Assembly (NCBI GenBank): GCA_003560545.1
Contig: PWLK01000047.1
Coordinates: forward strand, 1 to 7,588
Direction: 5' to 3'
Origin: Candidatus Woesearchaeota archaeon
GTDB lineage: Archaea; Nanobdellota; Nanobdellia; Woesearchaeales; 21-14-0-10-32-9
Length of the DNA: 7,588 bases
The notes below the pieces were generated by a model that ran no database searches, was not told the origin of the DNA, and was given only the letters and a program-made list of their open reading frames with translations. The first letter of the stretch is position 1; the number at the start of each line of letters is the position of its first letter. Both the position numbers and the translations under genes were made by a program. Shown here piece by piece: positions 5,610 to 7,588 of this stretch.

Positions 5610-5660
5610 CCTTTTATTGCCTTGCTGTTAATAATCCGTTGTTCTTCCGATTTAACCGGA
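5610..5660. repeat. 51-bp direct repeat, copy B (upstream of the antitoxin)
   Basis: Matches copy A (4838-4888) at an exact offset of 772 bp with two mismatches. On the minus strand it begins 6 nt after the stop of the 40-residue coiled-coil gene and ends 40 bp before the antitoxin TATA box. Here the inverted arms are TTCCG (5645-5649) and CGGAA (5657-5661). Together the two copies exactly bracket the toxin-antitoxin operon. Confidence 0.9.
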
Positions 5661-5666
5661 ATTCAT

Positions 5667-5789
5667 TTAATCCAAGTAAATATAATCTGAGTCTTCTTCA
5701 AATTCTTTTTCCTTTACTTTTTCTTTTATAGAAATAACTTCTTCTTTCAGCCTTTCAACCTCTTTTTTCAAGTAGTCTATCTCACCCAT
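5667..5789 (-). CDS. 40-residue coiled-coil microprotein
   Basis: A short open frame from ATG 5789 to TAA at 5667-5669. Its first 26 residues form a strong heptad pattern: I4, L7, V11, L14, V18, I21, V25 alternate 3 and 4 apart with Lys/Glu between them, a short parallel-zipper-like coiled coil. The tail is acidic (EFEEDSDYIYLD). No ribosome site is seen; an AATAATA stretch about 26 nt upstream could be a weak TATA box, giving a leaderless start. It sits downstream of Dph2 on the same strand (73-bp gap holding a hairpin) and upstream of repeat copy B. The regular heptad register over seven positions argues against chance, but expression is unproven. It could be a dimerising accessory protein or a remnant of a longer coiled-coil protein. 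Confidence 0.55.
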   Translation of the reverse strand: MGEIDYLKKEVERLKEEVISIKEKVKEKEFEEDSDYIYLD

Positions 5790-5830
5790 ACTACTGATAA
5801 AGAGAACTCGTTATTATTCTTATCCTATCT

Positions 5831-5849
5831 AAAACCGGAAACTTTCCGG
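5831..5849 (-). terminator. Hairpin plus T-run after the Dph2-like gene
   Basis: A perfect 15-bp palindrome, CCGGAAA-C-TTTCCGG on the plus strand (5835-5849), is followed on the minus strand by TTTT (5834-5831). It lies 14 nt past the Dph2-like stop. A 6-bp stem with 3-nt loop and T-run resembles an intrinsic terminator; it could instead be a protein-binding site for the downstream microprotein gene. Confidence 0.45.
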
Positions 5850-5862
5850 GGAGAACTAAGTT

Positions 5863-6567
5863 TTATCTTATCAACGCCCTTCTTGGGTTTTCTTTCTTTA
5901 CGTCTTCCATGTTCACTACGGGCTTTGAAATCTTTACAGAGTCATCAAAGCCTATTCTTGGGCAAGCCGTGTTAACCCATACTTCTACGAAAGGAAAATC
6001 CTCCAAAGCATTAAAATTTATGGTGTTATCAATGAAGTAGAAGAAGTCTTTGTCAGGGTATTCTTTTTTTAATTCAAAAGCTCTTTTCATGTAGAACTGG
6101 CCTGGCTTTGTTGAAACCAGCACGCCTATCTTCCTGGACGCGTAGAACTTTGAAAGCGCAGCGTTATATTTCTTCTTAACAAGTTCCATGTCTTTAGTGC
6201 TTACTTCGTATTCCTGGTTGTTAAAAGGATTCCATGCAAAAACCTTTTTGTCATTGTTCTTCCACAACAAAGCTTTCGGGTGAAAAAACCCGTCGCCTAC
6301 GTACGCGAAAGCATCAAAATCCTCATCAGAATAATCCTGCCATTCCTGCACGTTGCAGCCAAGTATTTGTCCTTTATGCCTCGTATGCCCTGTCTTGAAC
6401 AACACGGCTTCCCTTCCACTCTTTTTTATCTGTTCTAAAAACCCAGGCATGCTGTTCATAAACTGGATAGTTGTAAACAATGCTACTTTTCCTGGGAGTT
6501 TCTCTATAAAAATATCCGGTAAACTAATCGTTTTGTTCAATTTCGCCTCTATATGCACGACTTTCAT
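5863..6567 (-). CDS. dph2: Dph2-family diphthamide synthesis protein, N-terminally truncated
   Basis: A 234-residue relative of archaeal Dph2, the radical-SAM-like Fe-S enzyme that transfers 3-amino-3-carboxypropyl from SAM to a histidine of elongation factor 2. Recognisable parts are the domain-2 start (LFTTIQF), GQILGCN with C71, YVGDGFFHP (89-97), and the domain-3 end NTACPRIGFDD with C202. Typical archaeal Dph2 is about 310-340 residues with three cluster cysteines, one per domain. Here the whole first domain with its cysteine is missing: only 70 residues precede C71, and the C-terminal tail is also shorter. The start is well supported: a TTTATAAA box (6590-6597) is centred about 27 nt before ATG 6567, and no coding sequence continues upstream. 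So it may be a genuinely reduced protein, a non-catalytic partner subunit, or one half of a split enzyme. Confidence 0.82.
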   Translation of the reverse strand: MKVVHIEAKLNKTISLPDIFIEKLPGKVALFTTIQFMNSMPGFLEQIKKSGREAVLFKTGHTRHKGQILGCNVQEWQDYSDEDFDAFAYVGDGFFHPKALLWKNNDKKVFAWNPFNNQEYEVSTKDMELVKKKYNAALSKFYASRKIGVLVSTKPGQFYMKRAFELKKEYPDKDFFYFIDNTINFNALEDFPFVEVWVNTACPRIGFDDSVKISKPVVNMEDVKKENPRRALIR

Positions 6568-6589
6568 ACGTCCTGGTAATCATAGTATT

Positions 6590-6597
6590 TTTATAAA
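6590..6597 (-). promoter_or_regulatory. TATA box of the Dph2-like gene
   Basis: TTTATAAA is centred about 27 nt before the minus-strand ATG at 6567, predicting a leaderless transcript. The box is palindromic, so it might also direct plus-strand transcription toward the Lrp-type gene with a start near 6620. Confidence 0.6.
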
Positions 6598-6678
6598 GCT
6601 ATCGTGAAACCCGGTAAAAACCAAAAAAAAGATAAATTAGAACTACCTTCTTATAGGTTGGTGATCAGTATCGAGCGA

Positions 6679-7236
6679 ATGAATCCAGATTTCCCGAAGC
6701 TTACGGAGAACGATAAATCAGTCCTTAAAAAAATGTTGGACTCCACGAAGATTTCTGATAGTGATATCGCTAAAACCATGAAGCTCTCCCCACAAGCAAT
6801 ATTTAAGATACGCAACAAATTAGAGAATGTCGGGGTAATAAAAGGGTACATGCCCATTATAGACTTCAAAAAAATAGGTATTAACGTCATGGTCGTATTA
6901 ATCATAAAATTTACCCCTGCTGTATGGAATAAGTTTTCGGATGGGCAAGTCTCTGACAGGATACATAAGACGCCTTACGTTATTAGTGCTTACAGGGTTT
7001 CCGATGAGCAAGCTTCACACATCCTGGTATTGGGCTTTAGGGATACTGAGCAGAAAGAAAGATACGTTTCGCATATACAGACTAAGTTCTCAGAAGAAAT
7101 CCAGATAAAATCAATATACACTTTTTCAGTTGACAAAATCATCTCTCAAAGCCCGCTTGGCTTGCTGCATGAAATAATTGACAAAAAAGAATTCACGCCC
7201 AAAGACCTATTTTTAAATGACTCCAAGGAAAAATAG
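6679..7236 (+). CDS. Lrp/AsnC-family transcriptional regulator
   Basis: A 185-residue DNA-binding regulator. The N-terminal winged helix-turn-helix follows the family pattern: PKLTENDKSVLKKMLD, then SDSDIAKTMKLSPQAIFKIRNKLENVGVIKGY (about residues 28-60), then the linker IDFKKIG. The C-terminal half (about 68-150) fits the alpha/beta ligand-binding and oligomerisation domain; the last 30 residues are a polar extension. Members sense amino acids or other small molecules and form dimers or octamers. I chose ATG 6679 because family proteins begin just before the TxxDxxxL helix and a TTCTTATA element lies about 26 nt upstream (6648-6655). An in-frame GTG at 6604 would add 25 residues (210 total), and GTG 6661 is another option. 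Divergent from Dph2, with 111 bp between the chosen starts. Confidence 0.82.
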   Translation: MNPDFPKLTENDKSVLKKMLDSTKISDSDIAKTMKLSPQAIFKIRNKLENVGVIKGYMPIIDFKKIGINVMVVLIIKFTPAVWNKFSDGQVSDRIHKTPYVISAYRVSDEQASHILVLGFRDTEQKERYVSHIQTKFSEEIQIKSIYTFSVDKIISQSPLGLLHEIIDKKEFTPKDLFLNDSKEK

Positions 7237-7237
7237 C

Positions 7238-7269
7238 TTTTTTGCGCTAATGCCCTGTTTTAGCTAAAA
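7238..7269 (+). terminator. T-run and palindrome after the Lrp-type gene
   Basis: Six T residues (7238-7243) directly follow the stop codon. A second T-run begins a perfect 12-bp palindrome TTTTAGCTAAAA (7258-7269). The T-runs are probably the terminator; the palindrome may be incidental or a binding site. Confidence 0.45.
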
Positions 7270-7304
7270 ATAATTCTCCTGTTTATTAATACGTTAACAT
7301 CCTC

Positions 7305-7399
7305 AACTTTTACTTGTTAAAAAGTTAAACTTCTTCACCTTACATATAATAACTTCGGCAATCCACGATATTTAAGGTTAAAACAATAAAATAAGGGGT
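7305..7399 (+). promoter_or_regulatory. Control region of the gene starting at 7410
   Basis: GGGGTG (7394-7399) lies 10 nt before ATG 7410 and is a good ribosome site. GATATTTAAGG (7368-7378) is the nearest TATA candidate, with ACATATAAT (7342-7350) as an alternative. An inverted repeat, AACTTTT (7305-7311) with AAAAGTT (7320-7326), lies upstream, and the motif GTTAA recurs several times across 7293-7381. Confidence 0.4.
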
Positions 7400-7409
7400 G
7401 TTTGGTATA

Positions 7410-7588
7410 ATGAGGGAATTACAAAACGAGAAAAAATTGCAGTTGTATGAAAACATCGAAAGATATGTCTATGAAGACATGGGTTATAAGGAAGAAGAAA
7501 TACAGTTCTTAGCGCAAAGGAACGCGAAAAGGTTAAAGCGCGAAAACACGTACGAAGAAATAGTGGAATACTTTACCAGAGAAGAACA
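7410..7588 (+). CDS. Uncharacterised charged protein, 3' end beyond the window
   Basis: An open frame starting at ATG 7410 and still open after 59 codons at the window edge. The visible part is highly charged and helical in character, rich in Glu, Lys, Arg and Tyr, with motifs such as YENIERYVYEDMGY, EEEIQFLAQRNAKRLKRE and YEEIVEYFTREE. No family is recognised from this fragment; there is no signal peptide or membrane segment. The start is supported by the GGGGTG ribosome site and by A/T-rich promoter-like sequence upstream. It is separated from the Lrp-type gene by 173 bp with its own control signals, so it is probably transcribed independently, perhaps under that regulator. Confidence 0.7.
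   Translation, partial: MRELQNEKKLQLYENIERYVYEDMGYKEEEIQFLAQRNAKRLKRENTYEEIVEYFTREE

Noticed and set aside
4838..5660. CRISPR array or tRNA-like element for the 51-bp repeat
   Set aside because: There are only two copies, 772 bp apart with genes between, and no cloverleaf or C/D-box motifs (no TGATGA, no CTGA in the element).
4893..5731. Plus-strand frames encoding Leu/Phe/Ser-rich, membrane-like products opposite the toxin-antitoxin operon
   Set aside because: The hydrophobic composition is what the reverse of Lys/Glu-rich coding sequence produces; PIN and ribbon-helix-helix motifs on the minus strand are convincing.
6604..6678. GTG 6604 as the start of the Lrp-type regulator
   Set aside because: It is only 7 nt from the TATA box at 6590-6597 with none further upstream at the right distance, and the added 25 residues do not resemble the family; it cannot be fully excluded.

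Overview
The window looks archaeal and probably comes from a small, compact genome. The evidence is an archaeal translation initiation factor 2 gamma subunit (aIF2-gamma), an archaeal-type ribosomal protein S7, a Dph2-family diphthamide protein, an Lrp/AsnC regulator, and TTTATAAA-type TATA boxes about 26-30 nt ahead of start codons (leaderless transcription). The surface lipoprotein built from NRPPV/DPDG repeats, the tight gene packing and the truncated Dph2 fit the DPANN (Woesearchaeota/Pacearchaeota-like) archaea. That placement is an inference; no rRNA is present to confirm it.

Left part (1-2474, + strand). An HD-domain nucleotidase (59-616) is followed by a secreted lipoprotein with four tandem Ig/cadherin-like repeats (734-1936). 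After an AT-rich hairpin and T-runs comes an unrecognised 150-residue protein (2022-2474) whose third-codon-position composition is the opposite of its two neighbours.

Middle (2476-4814). The aIF2-gamma gene (minus, 2476-3780) converges on the orphan gene with a 1-nt gap. It diverges from the S7 gene (plus, 3881-4480) across a 100-bp region with one TATA box per direction. S7 in turn converges, with a 4-nt gap, on a 109-residue gene of unknown function (minus, 4485-4814).

Right-middle (4838-5789, minus). A VapBC-type toxin-antitoxin operon (ribbon-helix-helix antitoxin 5308-5529, PIN toxin 4889-5311, ATGA overlap) is bracketed by two 51-bp direct repeats that match at 49 positions. One copy ends against the toxin stop codon; the other lies upstream of the antitoxin promoter. 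Beyond the second copy is a 40-residue coiled-coil microprotein gene (5667-5789). The repeat pair around the toxin-antitoxin operon is the most unusual structure in the window.

Right part (5863-7588). A Dph2-like gene (minus, 5863-6567) lacks the N-terminal domain and first Fe-S cysteine of normal archaeal Dph2. Divergent from it is an Lrp/AsnC-family regulator (6679-7236). After a 173-bp intergenic stretch with several inverted repeats, a charged unrecognised gene starts at 7410 and runs off the end.

Translation genes (aIF2-gamma, S7, Dph2) recur in the window but are not in one operon. Most genes appear to have their own promoter; the clear operon is the toxin-antitoxin pair.
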